A DNA stretch of 64,000 bases from an uncultured SAR116 cluster alpha proteobacterium (GTDB lineage Bacteria; Pseudomonadota; Alphaproteobacteria; Puniceispirillales; Marisalimonadaceae), in assembly GCA_902616005.1 (NCBI GenBank), contig CACMRG010000006.1:1-64000 (forward strand). The letters are read 5' to 3'. This document shows positions 16,815 through 27,354 of this stretch, piece by piece. The notes under the pieces were generated by a model. That model was not told the DNA's origin, did not search any database, and saw only the letters and a program-made list of their open reading frames with translations. The translations under genes and the position numbers were made by a program. The stretch's first letter is position 1. Each line of letters opens with the position of its first letter.

Positions 16815-17684
16815 ATGGATCGAAATAGAATTTATTTATTACGTTTAAATTGTAAAGATCAAATTGGCATAGTTTCAAAAATCTCAACTTTATTGGCTAA
16901 TAAAGACTGTAATATCATTGAATCTAAACAGTTTACAGATCAAAATACTAATAGTTTTTTTATTAGACAAAGTTTTCAACTCCCAAATGAATTAAACATA
17001 GAAACTATTAATAAAGAATTTGAAGATTTATCAGTTATTTTAAATGCTACATATGAAATAAGACATATACATAAAACACTTAAAACTTTAATCTTAGTTT
17101 CAAAATTTGAGCATTGTCTAATCGAACTTATTAACAAAGTAAAAAGTAAAAATCTCAACCTATCAATTGAAGCAGTAATATCAAACCATAATGAATTGAG
17201 AAAGATATCTTCTTTAGAAAGTATACCTTTTCAATATTTGCCAATAAACAATGATAAATTAAATCAAGAGAAACTTATTGTTAAATTTATAGAAGAAAAG
17301 AAAATTGATGTTATAATTCTAGCTAGGTATATGCAAATTTTATCGAGAAATTTTGTTGACCGATTTTATGGAAAAATTATAAATATTCATCACAGTTTTT
17401 TGCCAAGTTTTAAAGGGGCAAAACCTTACCATCAAGCTTTTGAAAGAGGAGTTAAAATAATTGGAGCAACCGCACATTTTGTTAATCAAAATTTAGATGA
17501 AGGTCCTATAATTGAGCAAGATGTTGAAAAAGTTGATCATGAACTTAGTCCAAGTGATTTAATTGCAATTGGAAAAGATATCGAAGCAAGAGTTTTATAT
17601 AAAGCTATAAAAAACTTTAGTGAGGGCAGAGTTTTTTTAAATGGGAAAAAAACTATTGTTTTTAAAGGAGACAAAATTTTATGA
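16815..17684 (+). CDS. purU: Formyltetrahydrofolate deformylase PurU
   Basis: The 289-residue enzyme hydrolyses 10-formyl-THF to formate and THF. An N-terminal ACT domain (RLNCKDQIGIVSKISTLLA) is followed by a formyltransferase fold with HHSFLPSFKGAKPYHQAF and DEGPIIEQD, carrying the Asn/His/Asp catalytic set. ATG at 16,815 starts the ACT domain cleanly; a TTG 27 bases upstream is less likely. The stop overlaps trxB by 4 bases. Confidence 0.92.
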   Translation: MDRNRIYLLRLNCKDQIGIVSKISTLLANKDCNIIESKQFTDQNTNSFFIRQSFQLPNELNIETINKEFEDLSVILNATYEIRHIHKTLKTLILVSKFEHCLIELINKVKSKNLNLSIEAVISNHNELRKISSLESIPFQYLPINNDKLNQEKLIVKFIEEKKIDVIILARYMQILSRNFVDRFYGKIINIHHSFLPSFKGAKPYHQAFERGVKIIGATAHFVNQNLDEGPIIEQDVEKVDHELSPSDLIAIGKDIEARVLYKAIKNFSEGRVFLNGKKTIVFKGDKIL

Positions 17685-18616
17685 ATGATATTTTAAGAGA
17701 TGTTGTTATTATTGGCACAGGTTCTGCTGGACTTACTGCTGGAATTTATGCAGCTAGAGCCAATTTAAAACCTTTAATTTTAGAAGGCCTTCAACCAGGC
17801 GGACAATTAACTATTACAACTGATGTTGAAAATTATCCTGGATTCTCTGATGTTGTTCAAGGTCCTTGGCTAATGGATCAAATGAAAGCACAAGCTTTAA
17901 ACGTAGGTGCAGAAATAATAAATGAACTAGTTACGAGTGTAGACTTCAGTGACAAATTAAAAATAATTAAATGTGATAGTGGTAAAATCATTAAATCAAA
18001 ATCTGTTATAATTTGTACTGGAGCACAAGCTCGTTGGTTAGGAATTGAGAGTGAAAAAAAATTTAATGGTAGAGGTGTCTCTGCTTGTGCGACTTGTGAC
18101 GGTTTTTTTTATAGAAATAAAAATGTTGCAGTTATTGGTGGTGGGAACACAGCTATCGAAGAGGCATTATATCTATCTAAAATATGTTCAAAAGTAATAT
18201 TAATTCATAGAAGAGATAATTTAAGAGCTGAAAAGATATTGCAAGATAGAGTTTTTTCTAAAGAAAATATCAATTTTTTGTGGAATTATGTAGTTGACGA
18301 TTTTATTGGAGATGACAAAGGCTTAAATTGTTTGAATTTGATATCTACTAAAGACTCTTCAAAAAAAAGTATAAATGTAGATGGAGCATTTGTAGCGATT
18401 GGTCATGTTCCTTCTACTGCATGCTTTAAGAATCAAATTCTTTTAGACAATGAAGGGTATATTGAAGTTAAAGAAAAGGGATCAACTTTAACAAATATTA
18501 ATGGTGTATTCGCTGCAGGTGATTGTGTTGACAAAATATATAGACAAGCCATTACTGCTGCTGGCATGGGTTGCATGGCCGCTTTAGATGCTGAAAAATG
18601 GTTGCAAGAAACTTAA
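17681..18616 (+). CDS. trxB: Thioredoxin reductase TrxB
   Basis: A 311-residue FAD/NADPH enzyme with the N-terminal dinucleotide motif GTGSAGLTAG, the redox-active CATC (about 137-140), an NADPH-binding GGGNTAIEEA, and a C-terminal FAD motif GVFAAGDC. It reduces thioredoxin in the cytoplasm. Starts inside the purU stop (ATGA). Confidence 0.95.
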   Translation: MNDILRDVVIIGTGSAGLTAGIYAARANLKPLILEGLQPGGQLTITTDVENYPGFSDVVQGPWLMDQMKAQALNVGAEIINELVTSVDFSDKLKIIKCDSGKIIKSKSVIICTGAQARWLGIESEKKFNGRGVSACATCDGFFYRNKNVAVIGGGNTAIEEALYLSKICSKVILIHRRDNLRAEKILQDRVFSKENINFLWNYVVDDFIGDDKGLNCLNLISTKDSSKKSINVDGAFVAIGHVPSTACFKNQILLDNEGYIEVKEKGSTLTNINGVFAAGDCVDKIYRQAITAAGMGCMAALDAEKWLQET

Positions 18617-18617
18617 T

Positions 18618-19484
18618 TTATTTTAAACAAAGCTTCATTAAATCATATATGATATTTGCAGATATATAATCATAAGCATGAAAATTTTCTATTGGAGCAT
18701 ATTCAACATAATCGATTCCTACAATTTTCTTGTCTTCGATTAATTTTTCTAAAATTAAAAAAGCTTCATTATAATATAATCCATTTGGAACTGGAGTTCC
18801 TGTCGCAGGCATAATAGATGGATCTAAGCAGTCTGAATCAAATGTAATATAAATATTTTTTGGAAAGTTTTTGGGTAATCTAATATTTAGATCTTTTCTA
18901 TAGTCTTCTATGTTTTTGTAATTAATATTTAATTCATCTCTTAATTTAATCTCTTCGTCAGATTGGGCTCTAACTCCAAATTGAAATATTGGAATATTTT
19001 CTTCATGTATTTTATACATCACAGTTGCATGAGAATTTACGCTTCCATTATATATTTTTCTTAAGTCAGCATGAGCATCAAATTGTATAATGCCAAAATC
19101 TTCATTAGTGTTAACGTATTTTTTTTTAAATCCCTTAATAACACCAAATGTCAAACTGTGTTCGCCACCTATACAAACAGGAATTTTATCTTTTTTTGAA
19201 ATATCAAAAATTAAATTCTCTATATTCTCAAATATTGAGTTGAAATCTAATGAACAATCAAATGCATCATGTGTGTATATACCAAAATCACATGGACTGT
19301 TGTGATTTCTTTCAAGTTGATTACTTGCATTTATTATCATTTCTGGAGCTTTAGATGTCCCTGTACCATAAGATACAGTTTTTTCTAAAGGAATAGGTAA
19401 AATGTGAAATTTAGAAAAATTGAAACTCTTTTCTTTTTCAGATAATTCCTCTCCTAAAAAAAAATTTTTTTTTAAATTTAACAT
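18618..19484 (-). CDS. speB: Agmatinase-family ureohydrolase
   Basis: The 288-residue protein carries the binuclear manganese ligands of ureohydrolases: GGEHSLTFG, DAHADLR and DSDCLDPSIMPATGTPVPNG. With speA upstream it most likely hydrolyses agmatine to putrescine and urea. The ATG at 19,484 overlaps the stop of the decarboxylase (TAAAATG) and is preferred to a start 33 bases earlier. Last gene of a four-gene polyamine operon. Confidence 0.87.
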   Translation of the reverse strand: MLNLKKNFFLGEELSEKEKSFNFSKFHILPIPLEKTVSYGTGTSKAPEMIINASNQLERNHNSPCDFGIYTHDAFDCSLDFNSIFENIENLIFDISKKDKIPVCIGGEHSLTFGVIKGFKKKYVNTNEDFGIIQFDAHADLRKIYNGSVNSHATVMYKIHEENIPIFQFGVRAQSDEEIKLRDELNINYKNIEDYRKDLNIRLPKNFPKNIYITFDSDCLDPSIMPATGTPVPNGLYYNEAFLILEKLIEDKKIVGIDYVEYAPIENFHAYDYISANIIYDLMKLCLK

Positions 19485-19485
19485 T

Positions 19486-20655
19486 TTAATTTCTTGTCTC
19501 AAAATCTTTGAAATCAAAAGATTTGATTAGTTTAAAAACATTATTATCACTATTCCATAATACAACTTCAGGATGGTTAATCCCATTAAAAAAATTAGTT
19601 TTAACTAATGTATAATGCGCTTGATCCAAGAACACTAATCTATCTCCTATATTAGGATTTTTTGCAAAATAATATTCTCCAATAATATCTCCAGCTAAAC
19701 AACTTGGGCCAGCTAAAACAACTTTTTTTCCTTGAACTGGTTCATTCATTAATAATGGTCTATATGGAGCTTCAATTACATCTGGCATGTGACAAACAGG
19801 ACTTATATCTGTAATGCCAATGTTTGGAATTTTGTTATTATCCCCTTGAATGTAATCTAGAATTTTACCAACTAAAACACCTGATTCAAAAACAACAGCT
19901 TCCCCAGGTTCAAGTATGATTTGACAATTTGTTTTTGTTTTTATTTCTTGAAGAAAATTAGTTAATTTATTTAATTTATAATCTGATCTGGTTATGTGGT
20001 GCCCACCTCCTAGATTAATCCAATTTAAGTTTTTAATTACTTCTTTTAAACATGGCCAAATCTTATTCCATGTGTTTTCTAAGGCATCAAAATTTTGTTC
20101 ACATAAAGAGTGAAAATGAATTCCCTTGATATCGGCAAAATCAATTTTATCTAATTGATTTATATGAATCCCTAGACGGGAATTTAAATTTGAAGAATTA
20201 TATTTCGAAACTTCAACCTCAGAATATAAAGGGTTTATTCTAACGCCGATGTCAATATTTTTATTTATACATAATTTTTTGTATTTATTGAGCTGTGAAA
20301 TAGAATTAAAAGTTACGTGTTGTGAATATTTTATAATGTTATCAAACTCAGAATCTCTAAATGCAGGTGAATAAGTACTAATTAAACCTCCAAAGTATTT
20401 TTTGCCAAGTTTTGCTTCATTTAATCCGGACGCACAAACACCATCTAACACATTTGAAATAATGGGAAATAAACTTTTTAGAGAAAATGCTTTTAATGCT
20501 AAAAGAATTTTTACGTCCGTATCAGTTTTTAATTTATGAAATATTTTTAAATTATCATCAATAACCTTAGTATCAATCACATAACTAGGAGAAGTTATTT
20601 TAGATAAATCAAGATTTTTAAAATATTTTTTATTGACTTTAACAGTTTTAAGCAT
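19486..20655 (-). CDS. nspC: Carboxynorspermidine/carboxyspermidine decarboxylase
   Basis: This 389-residue PLP enzyme of the alanine-racemase fold has the PLP lysine in ILLALKAFSL, LNWINLGGGHH, an ILEPGEAV block and CLAGDIIGEY, the NspC active-site Cys region. It decarboxylates carboxyspermidine to spermidine. One base separates it from the next operon gene upstream. Confidence 0.9.
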   Translation of the reverse strand: MLKTVKVNKKYFKNLDLSKITSPSYVIDTKVIDDNLKIFHKLKTDTDVKILLALKAFSLKSLFPIISNVLDGVCASGLNEAKLGKKYFGGLISTYSPAFRDSEFDNIIKYSQHVTFNSISQLNKYKKLCINKNIDIGVRINPLYSEVEVSKYNSSNLNSRLGIHINQLDKIDFADIKGIHFHSLCEQNFDALENTWNKIWPCLKEVIKNLNWINLGGGHHITRSDYKLNKLTNFLQEIKTKTNCQIILEPGEAVVFESGVLVGKILDYIQGDNNKIPNIGITDISPVCHMPDVIEAPYRPLLMNEPVQGKKVVLAGPSCLAGDIIGEYYFAKNPNIGDRLVFLDQAHYTLVKTNFFNGINHPEVVLWNSDNNVFKLIKSFDFKDFETRN

Positions 20656-20656
20656 A

Positions 20657-21862
20657 TTAGAAGTTTACAGGTTTATCTAATTCAACGATTTTGTTTGGTA
20701 GTCCATATAGTTTTAAAGCATCCATAAATGGGTCAGGGTCAAATTGTTCTAAATTCCAAACACCAGGTTTAAACCATGTTTTATTTAATATTAACAAAGA
20801 TCCAATCATTGCAGGAACTCCAGTAGTATATGATACAGCTTGACTTTCTACTTCATTAAAACATTTCTTATGATCACAAACATTGTAACAGTAAATTGTT
20901 TTAATTTTTTTGTTTTTTAGACCACTAATTATTGTTCCTATGCACGTTTTACCTTCTGTATTCTCTCCTAAAGATTTTGGATCTGGTAAAATTTCTTTAA
21001 GAAACTCAAGCGGTATAATGTCCATATTTTTGAATTTTATTGGTCTGATAGAGGTTAGGCCAACATTTTGTAAGACATTTAAGTAGTTTAAGTAATGGTC
21101 TCCAAATGTCATCCAAAATCTAGCTTGTTTTAAATCTCTAAAATTTTTTACTAAACTTTCAAGTTCTTCGTGGTACATAAGATACATGTTTCTTTTGCCA
21201 ACCTCTGGGAAATCAAATTCAATTTTTTTTAATAATGGATCACCAGTTATCCATTTACCATTTTTGTAAAATTTACTTTTTTGTGTAATTTCTCTTATAT
21301 TTATCTCTGGATTAAAATTAGTTGCAAAATGTTGACCATGATCTCCACCATTGCAATCTAAAATATCTAAATAGTGAATTTCATCCAAATAATGTTTTTT
21401 AATATAAGCTGTGTAAACATTTGTAACTCCTGGATCAAAACCAGAACCAAGAAGTCCCATCAAATTTTTTTCTTTAAATTTATCATTTAATTCCCACTGC
21501 CATTTGTATTCAAATTTTGCTTCATCTCTGGGTTCATAGTTTGCAGTATCCAAATAATTAACATTTTTATTTAAACAAGCTTGCATTATATTTAAATCTT
21601 GGTACGGCAAGGCCAGATTTACAACTAGTTCAGAATTGTATTTTGATATAATCCTTGATGTTTCAGAAATATTATCTGCATCCAATTCTTCGATGTTAAT
21701 ATCAAAATTATATTTTTTTTTTATTTGTTTTTGAATTTTTTTACAATTATCAATTGACCTACTTGCCAATGTTATTTCTTTAAAATCATTTGATAATTGA
21801 GCCATTTTATGAATTGCTACAGAAGAAACTCCACCTGCACCGATAACAAGAATTTTACTCAC
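20657..21862 (-). CDS. Carboxyspermidine dehydrogenase (saccharopine dehydrogenase family)
   Basis: The 401-residue product begins with a Rossmann motif (VIGAGGVSSVAIHKMAQ) and continues with the saccharopine-dehydrogenase-like domain (GLLGSGFDPGVTNVYTAY, LDCNGGDHGQHFATNFNPEI). In this operon it should reductively condense putrescine with aspartate semialdehyde to carboxyspermidine. It starts 11 bases after speA. Confidence 0.88.
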   Translation of the reverse strand: MSKILVIGAGGVSSVAIHKMAQLSNDFKEITLASRSIDNCKKIQKQIKKKYNFDINIEELDADNISETSRIISKYNSELVVNLALPYQDLNIMQACLNKNVNYLDTANYEPRDEAKFEYKWQWELNDKFKEKNLMGLLGSGFDPGVTNVYTAYIKKHYLDEIHYLDILDCNGGDHGQHFATNFNPEINIREITQKSKFYKNGKWITGDPLLKKIEFDFPEVGKRNMYLMYHEELESLVKNFRDLKQARFWMTFGDHYLNYLNVLQNVGLTSIRPIKFKNMDIIPLEFLKEILPDPKSLGENTEGKTCIGTIISGLKNKKIKTIYCYNVCDHKKCFNEVESQAVSYTTGVPAMIGSLLILNKTWFKPGVWNLEQFDPDPFMDALKLYGLPNKIVELDKPVNF

Positions 21863-21873
21863 AACAACCTCGA

Positions 21874-23748
21874 TTAATTTTCAAAATAAGTATAGCCATC
21901 TATAGACGCTTTAAAATTTTTTAACAATTGATTTTTTTCACTATTACTGATTAATTTTTTTTTGTAAAATCTAGTAATTTTTTCAGAAAATATTTTTAAA
22001 ACATCACTTGATGAATACTCAACATAACTCAAAACTTGAGATATTTTATCTCCAATTTGTTCATGTACAACTTTGAATTTACCATTATTCTCTAATTTTA
22101 CTGTTGATATATTTGTGTCACCGAATAAATTATGCAGATCGCCTAAAGTTTCTTGATAAGCACCAATAAAGAAAACACCCAAATAATATTCTTCATTTTT
22201 TTTTATCTCATGTATTGGTAATGTATCTTTAATTCCGTCATTTAAGACAAACTTTGAAATCATGCCGTCACTATCACAAGTAATATCATTAAGAATGACA
22301 TGTTTTTTTGGTTTATGGTTAAGTTTTTGAATTGGTGCTATAGGATGTAACTGATCTATTGCCCACATATCAGGTAAACTCTGAAATAAGGAAAAATTTC
22401 CATGATATATATCAGCTAAATTATTCAATTTGTTTGCTATTGGGTTAGAATTTAATTTTTTTTCTTCTACAAATGTTTTAATTCTATTTAAAACAAATAA
22501 ATATGTTTTTTCAATTTTAGAAATCTCTGATAAATTTATTTGTCCATTTCTAAATAAAACTCTCAATTCATCTCTATAATAATTAAGGTCATTAAAACAT
22601 TCTTGTATTCTATTTTCACTAATGTAATTTAAGATTTGTATCATATAAGATAAATAAATATGGTCTTTTTCATTTAATATAGGGCATGACTTTACATCAA
22701 AAATAGTTGTATCTAAGATATTGAAAACTAAAATAGAGCTTGGAGCTACTGTTGCTCTTCCAGATTCAGTTATAACAATAGGATGATTAATTTTTGCTTT
22801 GTCGAATTCAAGTTTGAGAGTTTCAACTATGTTAATACAATATTCTTCCATGGAATAATTTATAGAATGAAATTTTGCTTTGTTTTCGCCGGTATAATCT
22901 ACACCAAGACCTCCACCCAAATCTATATATTTCAATTGCGCTCCATAATTAGAAATTTCAACAAAAAATCTACAAGCTTCTTGAGTATATTTCCTTATTT
23001 CTATGATGTCTGGCACTTGACTACCTAAGTGAGAATGTTGAAGAATTAAGCAATCTAATAATTGATTTATTTTTAATTTATTAAGAGCTTCTGTTATTTT
23101 ATCTACTGGAAGTCCAAAAGCACTTCTATCACCACTTGATTGAGACCATTTTCCACTTATTAAATTTGTTAGCTTAATTCTTATACCCAATAAAGGTTTT
23201 ATTTTAAGTGAATTAGATATTTTGATAATCAAATCTAGTTCTTTAAGACTTTCAATTACAAGAACAGTTTTAATATCAATTTTGTTTGAAAGTAATGATA
23301 ATTTTATAAATTCTTCATCTTTCGTTCCATTGCAAACAATCAATGCATTTTTAGTTAAGTTTTGACTTAAAGCTATTAGTAACTCTGCTTTTGAACCAAC
23401 TTCTAATCCAGAATTAAATTTTTTACTATATTTGACTATGTTTTTTACAACTTGAGATTGTTGATTAACTTTTATTGGGTAAATACTCCTAAATCTATTC
23501 TTATATCCAATGGTTTTAATTGATTTATTAAAATTTTCATTAATTTCTTTAATCATAAACTCTAAATAATCAGAAACACGGATGATGTAAGGAGGAGATA
23601 GTTTTTGGTTTAGTTTCTTTACTATTTTGGGAAGGTCAATAGGTTTGTTATTTTTTTTTAGAGGATTTAACAAGCCTAAACTTCCATTTTTAAGTATTTT
23701 GAAGAAACCTTTACCCCATTTTTCTATGCCATAAATATCATTTGTCAT
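21874..23748 (-). CDS. speA: Biosynthetic arginine decarboxylase SpeA
   Basis: The 624-residue enzyme makes agmatine from arginine. It shows the fold-III PLP barrel with the lysine in YPIKVNQQ, a Gly-rich YIDLGGGLGVDY, ESGRATVAP, and late ITCDSDG with the substrate-binding Cys/Asp. Length matches the SpeA family (about 630). First gene of the operon; together with the next three it completes arginine to spermidine without S-adenosylmethionine. Confidence 0.95.
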   Translation of the reverse strand: MTNDIYGIEKWGKGFFKILKNGSLGLLNPLKKNNKPIDLPKIVKKLNQKLSPPYIIRVSDYLEFMIKEINENFNKSIKTIGYKNRFRSIYPIKVNQQSQVVKNIVKYSKKFNSGLEVGSKAELLIALSQNLTKNALIVCNGTKDEEFIKLSLLSNKIDIKTVLVIESLKELDLIIKISNSLKIKPLLGIRIKLTNLISGKWSQSSGDRSAFGLPVDKITEALNKLKINQLLDCLILQHSHLGSQVPDIIEIRKYTQEACRFFVEISNYGAQLKYIDLGGGLGVDYTGENKAKFHSINYSMEEYCINIVETLKLEFDKAKINHPIVITESGRATVAPSSILVFNILDTTIFDVKSCPILNEKDHIYLSYMIQILNYISENRIQECFNDLNYYRDELRVLFRNGQINLSEISKIEKTYLFVLNRIKTFVEEKKLNSNPIANKLNNLADIYHGNFSLFQSLPDMWAIDQLHPIAPIQKLNHKPKKHVILNDITCDSDGMISKFVLNDGIKDTLPIHEIKKNEEYYLGVFFIGAYQETLGDLHNLFGDTNISTVKLENNGKFKVVHEQIGDKISQVLSYVEYSSSDVLKIFSEKITRFYKKKLISNSEKNQLLKNFKASIDGYTYFEN

Positions 23749-23839
23749 AATCGCCTTATTAGAGGTAAAAATTATTTATTCAAGTAAATTTTAATAATTA
23801 TTGAAACATCTAATTTACCGATATATATATATATCAACT

Positions 23840-24397
23840 ATGTCCATAACCAATAATGTATATCAAAAGCCAATAGATTACGAACCATCCTCTTCTGAAA
23901 TCATTTACTTTGGTATGGGATGTTTTTGGGGAGCAGAAAAACTTTTTTGGAGCAGAAATGGCATTTATGTCACAGCTGTCGGATATTCAGCTGGTTATAC
24001 AAAAGATCCAACATATAAAGATATATGTTATGGAGAAACTTATCATGCTGAAGTAGTTAAGCTTGTATATGATACATATAAAATAGATACCTTTGAGCTT
24101 CTTAAAACTTTTTGGGAAGGACATAATCCAACTCAAGGAATGAGGCAAGGAAATGACATTGGAACTCAATATAGATCTATAATAATAACTACAAATGAAA
24201 AACAATTTGAATTAGCTAAATTAACAAAGAAAAAATATGAAGAATTGTTAAAAAAAAATGGGTTTCCTAAAATAACAACAGAGATACAAAATTTTAAAAA
24301 TTTTTATTATGCTGAAGAATATCATCAACAATATCTTTTGAAAAATCCAAATGGCTACTGTGGTATCGGTGGGTGTAATGTCAGTTACAATAATTGA
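23840..24397 (+). CDS. msrA: Peptide methionine sulfoxide reductase MsrA
   Basis: A 185-residue enzyme with the catalytic GCFWGAE and the paired C-terminal cysteines GYCGIGGC used for thioredoxin recycling; trxB is nearby. I use ATG 23,840. The TTG 39 bases upstream lies within an AT repeat. TATATA stands exactly six bases before this ATG and no Shine-Dalgarno is visible, so the mRNA may be leaderless. Confidence 0.93.
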   Translation: MSITNNVYQKPIDYEPSSSEIIYFGMGCFWGAEKLFWSRNGIYVTAVGYSAGYTKDPTYKDICYGETYHAEVVKLVYDTYKIDTFELLKTFWEGHNPTQGMRQGNDIGTQYRSIIITTNEKQFELAKLTKKKYEELLKKNGFPKITTEIQNFKNFYYAEEYHQQYLLKNPNGYCGIGGCNVSYNN

Positions 24398-24444
24398 TCT
24401 TGACCTAGACTAATATTTATTATATTGAATTTCTTGAGGTTATT

Positions 24445-24570
24445 ATGAAAGTTGTTAGTTCACTCAAAACACTTAAAGTAAGAGATAGAAATTGCCAAGT
24501 TGTAAGACGTAGGGGAAGACTTTACGTTATTAATAAAAAAAACCCTAGGTTTAAAGCTAGACAAGGCTGA
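24445..24570 (+). CDS. rpmJ: Ribosomal protein L36
   Basis: This 41-residue basic protein reads [20 protein letters not shown], then RRRGRLYVI and ends NPRFKARQG, typical of alphaproteobacterial L36. Only one cysteine remains of the usual zinc set, as in the zinc-free form. A GAGG ribosome site lies 8 bases before the ATG. The gene lies in the 180-base gap between msrA and the FMN dehydrogenase. Confidence 0.93.
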   Translation: MKVVSSLKTLKVRDRNCQVVRRRGRLYVINKKNPRFKARQG

Positions 24571-24579
24571 TTCATTTAA

Positions 24580-25728
24580 ATGAATTATAAAAAATGCTAT
24601 AATTTTCAAGATTTTAGAAGTCTTGCTAAATCTAAGCTACCCTCACCTATATTTAATTATATAGATGGTGCCGCTGATGATGAAGTAACTTACCGAAGAA
24701 ATACGTCTTCATTTGATGATGTTAGTTTAATTCCTAGAGTTTTACGTGGCGTAAAGGATGTTGATATTTCTACTACCGTTTTCGGTAAAAAACTTGAGAT
24801 GCCAGTATATTGTTCTCCAACAGCTGTTCAGAGATTATTTCATTATGAAGGTGAAAGGGCTGTTGCAAAAGCAGCAGATAAATTTGGAACAATGTTTGGT
24901 GTATCTTCACTTGGGACAGTTAGCGTTGAGGAGGTATCAAAAATTTCTTCATCTCCAAAAATGTTTCAGTTCTATTTTCATAAAGATAGAGGTCTCAATA
25001 GTAGTATGTTAGAGAGAGCAAAAGCAGCTAAATTTGATGTTCTTGCATTAACTGTCGATACTATAACTGGAGGTAATAGAGAAAGAGATTTAAGAACAGG
25101 GTTTGTTATACCACCACGTTTCACTATAAATAGTTTGATCGAGTTTATTTTAAAGCCTTATTGGGGTATCAATTATATAACAAGTTCTAAATTTGAACTT
25201 CCTCACTTACAAGATTATGTTGGAGCAGGAACTTCTGCGATGACATCTATTGGAGATTATTTTACAAACATGCTTGATCAATCAATGAATTGGAAGGATG
25301 CTGAGGATCTTGGAAAAAAATGGGGTGGACATTTTGCACTTAAAGGTGTCGTAAGTGTTGAAGATGCTAAGAGAGCTATTGATATAGGATGCACAGGAGT
25401 AATTGTATCAAACCATGGTGGAAGACAACTGGATGGTTCAATTTCACCTTTTGATCAATTAGCAAGAATTGTAGATGCAGTTGGAGATAAAATTGATGTC
25501 ATTTGTGAAGGTGGTATACAAAGAGGAACACATGTTCTTAAAGCACTTTCTGTTGGTGCAAAAGCATGTGCAGGTGGAAGACTTTACTTGTATGCACTTG
25601 CATCTGCAGGAGAAAAAGGTGTTGAGAGAGCACTAGGCTTATTAAAAGAAGAGATTATTCGTGATATGAAATTAATGGGATGCACTTCAATTGACCAATT
25701 GAGCAGATCAAATTTACATTATTGTTAG
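24580..25728 (+). CDS. lldD: FMN-dependent alpha-hydroxyacid dehydrogenase (LldD-like)
   Basis: The 382-residue enzyme has the FMN alpha-hydroxyacid oxidase barrel: FNYIDGAADDE at the start, LTVDTITGGNRERDLR, the active-site SNHGGRQLDG (His/Arg) and a C-terminal FMN phosphate loop. The family includes L-lactate dehydrogenase, glycolate oxidase and mandelate dehydrogenase. L-lactate is the likeliest substrate but the sequence alone does not settle it. Confidence 0.85.
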   Translation: MNYKKCYNFQDFRSLAKSKLPSPIFNYIDGAADDEVTYRRNTSSFDDVSLIPRVLRGVKDVDISTTVFGKKLEMPVYCSPTAVQRLFHYEGERAVAKAADKFGTMFGVSSLGTVSVEEVSKISSSPKMFQFYFHKDRGLNSSMLERAKAAKFDVLALTVDTITGGNRERDLRTGFVIPPRFTINSLIEFILKPYWGINYITSSKFELPHLQDYVGAGTSAMTSIGDYFTNMLDQSMNWKDAEDLGKKWGGHFALKGVVSVEDAKRAIDIGCTGVIVSNHGGRQLDGSISPFDQLARIVDAVGDKIDVICEGGIQRGTHVLKALSVGAKACAGGRLYLYALASAGEKGVERALGLLKEEIIRDMKLMGCTSIDQLSRSNLHYC

Positions 25729-25734
25729 AGTTTA

Positions 25735-27336
25735 TTATTTAAAAAAATCATTTCCTTTATTGTCAATGACCATAAATGCAGGAAAATTTTCAACTTCTAT
25801 TTTCCAAACTGCTTCCATCCCTAGCTCAGGGTATTCCAACACAGAAACCTTTTTAATAGAATTTTGAGCAACATTAGCTGCAACTCCTCCAATTGAACCT
25901 AAATAAAAACCTCCAAATTCTTTGCATGAATCTACAACTACTTGTGATCTGTTTCCTTTTGCAAGCATAACCATTGATCCACCAAATTTTTGAAATTTAG
26001 GTACATAACTGTCCATTCTTCCAGCTGTTGTAGGGCCAAATGAACCTGAGGGCAGGCCTTTTGGTTTTTTTGCTGGTCCTGCATAATATACAGGATATTT
26101 TTTAAAATATTCAGGAAGATCGTTATTTTTCTCTAAATATTCCAAAATTTTTGCATGAGCTATATCTCTTGCTACTATAAGAGGACCAGTGAGACTTAAA
26201 CGAGTTTTAACTTTACATAGATTTAATTGTTTTAAAATATTATCCATCCCACTTGTTAGATCAATGTGAATTATTTCTTCATTTAAATTTTCTTCAATTT
26301 CAGGAAGATATTTCGCAGGATTTGTTTCAAGTTTTTCCAAGAAAATTCCTTTTGAGTTTATCTTTCCAAATATTTGACGATCTGCTGAACAAGAAACTCC
26401 TATTCCAACTGGCATAGATGCTCCATGTCTAGGTAATCTAACAACTCTTACATCATGACAATAATATTTACCGCCAAATTGTGCACCAATACCCATTTCT
26501 TGTGTCATTTTTAAAATGATTTGTTCCCATTCTTTATCTCTAAAAGCATGTCCAGTTTTTTCATTTCCTTTTGTTGGAAGAGCATCCAAATATTTTGTTG
26601 ATGCTAGTTTTACAGTTTTTAAATTTAATTCAGCTGATGTACCGCCAATGACAATGGCCAAATGATAAGGTGGGCAAGCAGCAGTGCCTAGTGAAATTAT
26701 AATTTCATATAAAAATTTTTTTAAATCTTTGGGATTTAAAATAGCTTTTGTTTGCTGGTATAAAAAGCTTTTATTTGCTGACCCACCTCCTTTTTGAATA
26801 AATGTAAATTTATATTCATCGCTTTCTGCGGCATACAAATTAATTTCACCTGGTAAATTATTGTTAGTATTTTTTTCTTTAAACATTGAAATTGGAGCAA
26901 GTTGAGAAAATCTTAGATTATTATTTTGATAGCTATTATATATGCCTCTTGATAATTCTTCTTCTTCATTAAAATCTGTAAGGATGTGTTTGCCTCTGTA
27001 TCCGTTTATTATTGCTGTTCCTGTATCTTGACACATTGGCAAAACTCCAGATGCAGAAATATTAGCATTTTTTAACATTGTTAGTGCAACAAAGTGGTCA
27101 TTATAAGATGCTTCTTTATCCTCAAGAATTTTTTTTAATTGTTTTAAATGAGAACTTCTATATAAATGTGATATTTTATAAAAAGCATTTTCAGTAATTA
27201 TTCTAAATGCTTCTGGTTGTATTAATAAAATATTTTTACTTTTGAAAGTTTCTGAACTTACATAATCTTTTTCAATTAATTCATATTCTGTGTTATCATT
27301 TGTTATAGGAAACATTGTTGAAAAAGCAAAACTCAT
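25735..27336 (-). CDS. fumA: Class I fumarate hydratase
   Basis: This 533-residue protein is a class I, iron-sulfur fumarase. Three cluster cysteines are visible in [29 protein letters not shown] and [15 protein letters not shown]. The alpha and beta domains are fused; the beta part starts near 350 and includes [17 protein letters not shown]. It interconverts fumarate and malate in the TCA cycle. The 18-base gap to sspB suggests cotranscription. Confidence 0.93.
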   Translation of the reverse strand: MSFAFSTMFPITNDNTEYELIEKDYVSSETFKSKNILLIQPEAFRIITENAFYKISHLYRSSHLKQLKKILEDKEASYNDHFVALTMLKNANISASGVLPMCQDTGTAIINGYRGKHILTDFNEEEELSRGIYNSYQNNNLRFSQLAPISMFKEKNTNNNLPGEINLYAAESDEYKFTFIQKGGGSANKSFLYQQTKAILNPKDLKKFLYEIIISLGTAACPPYHLAIVIGGTSAELNLKTVKLASTKYLDALPTKGNEKTGHAFRDKEWEQIILKMTQEMGIGAQFGGKYYCHDVRVVRLPRHGASMPVGIGVSCSADRQIFGKINSKGIFLEKLETNPAKYLPEIEENLNEEIIHIDLTSGMDNILKQLNLCKVKTRLSLTGPLIVARDIAHAKILEYLEKNNDLPEYFKKYPVYYAGPAKKPKGLPSGSFGPTTAGRMDSYVPKFQKFGGSMVMLAKGNRSQVVVDSCKEFGGFYLGSIGGVAANVAQNSIKKVSVLEYPELGMEAVWKIEVENFPAFMVIDNKGNDFFK

Positions 27337-27354
27337 AATAAATCTTTCTTAATT

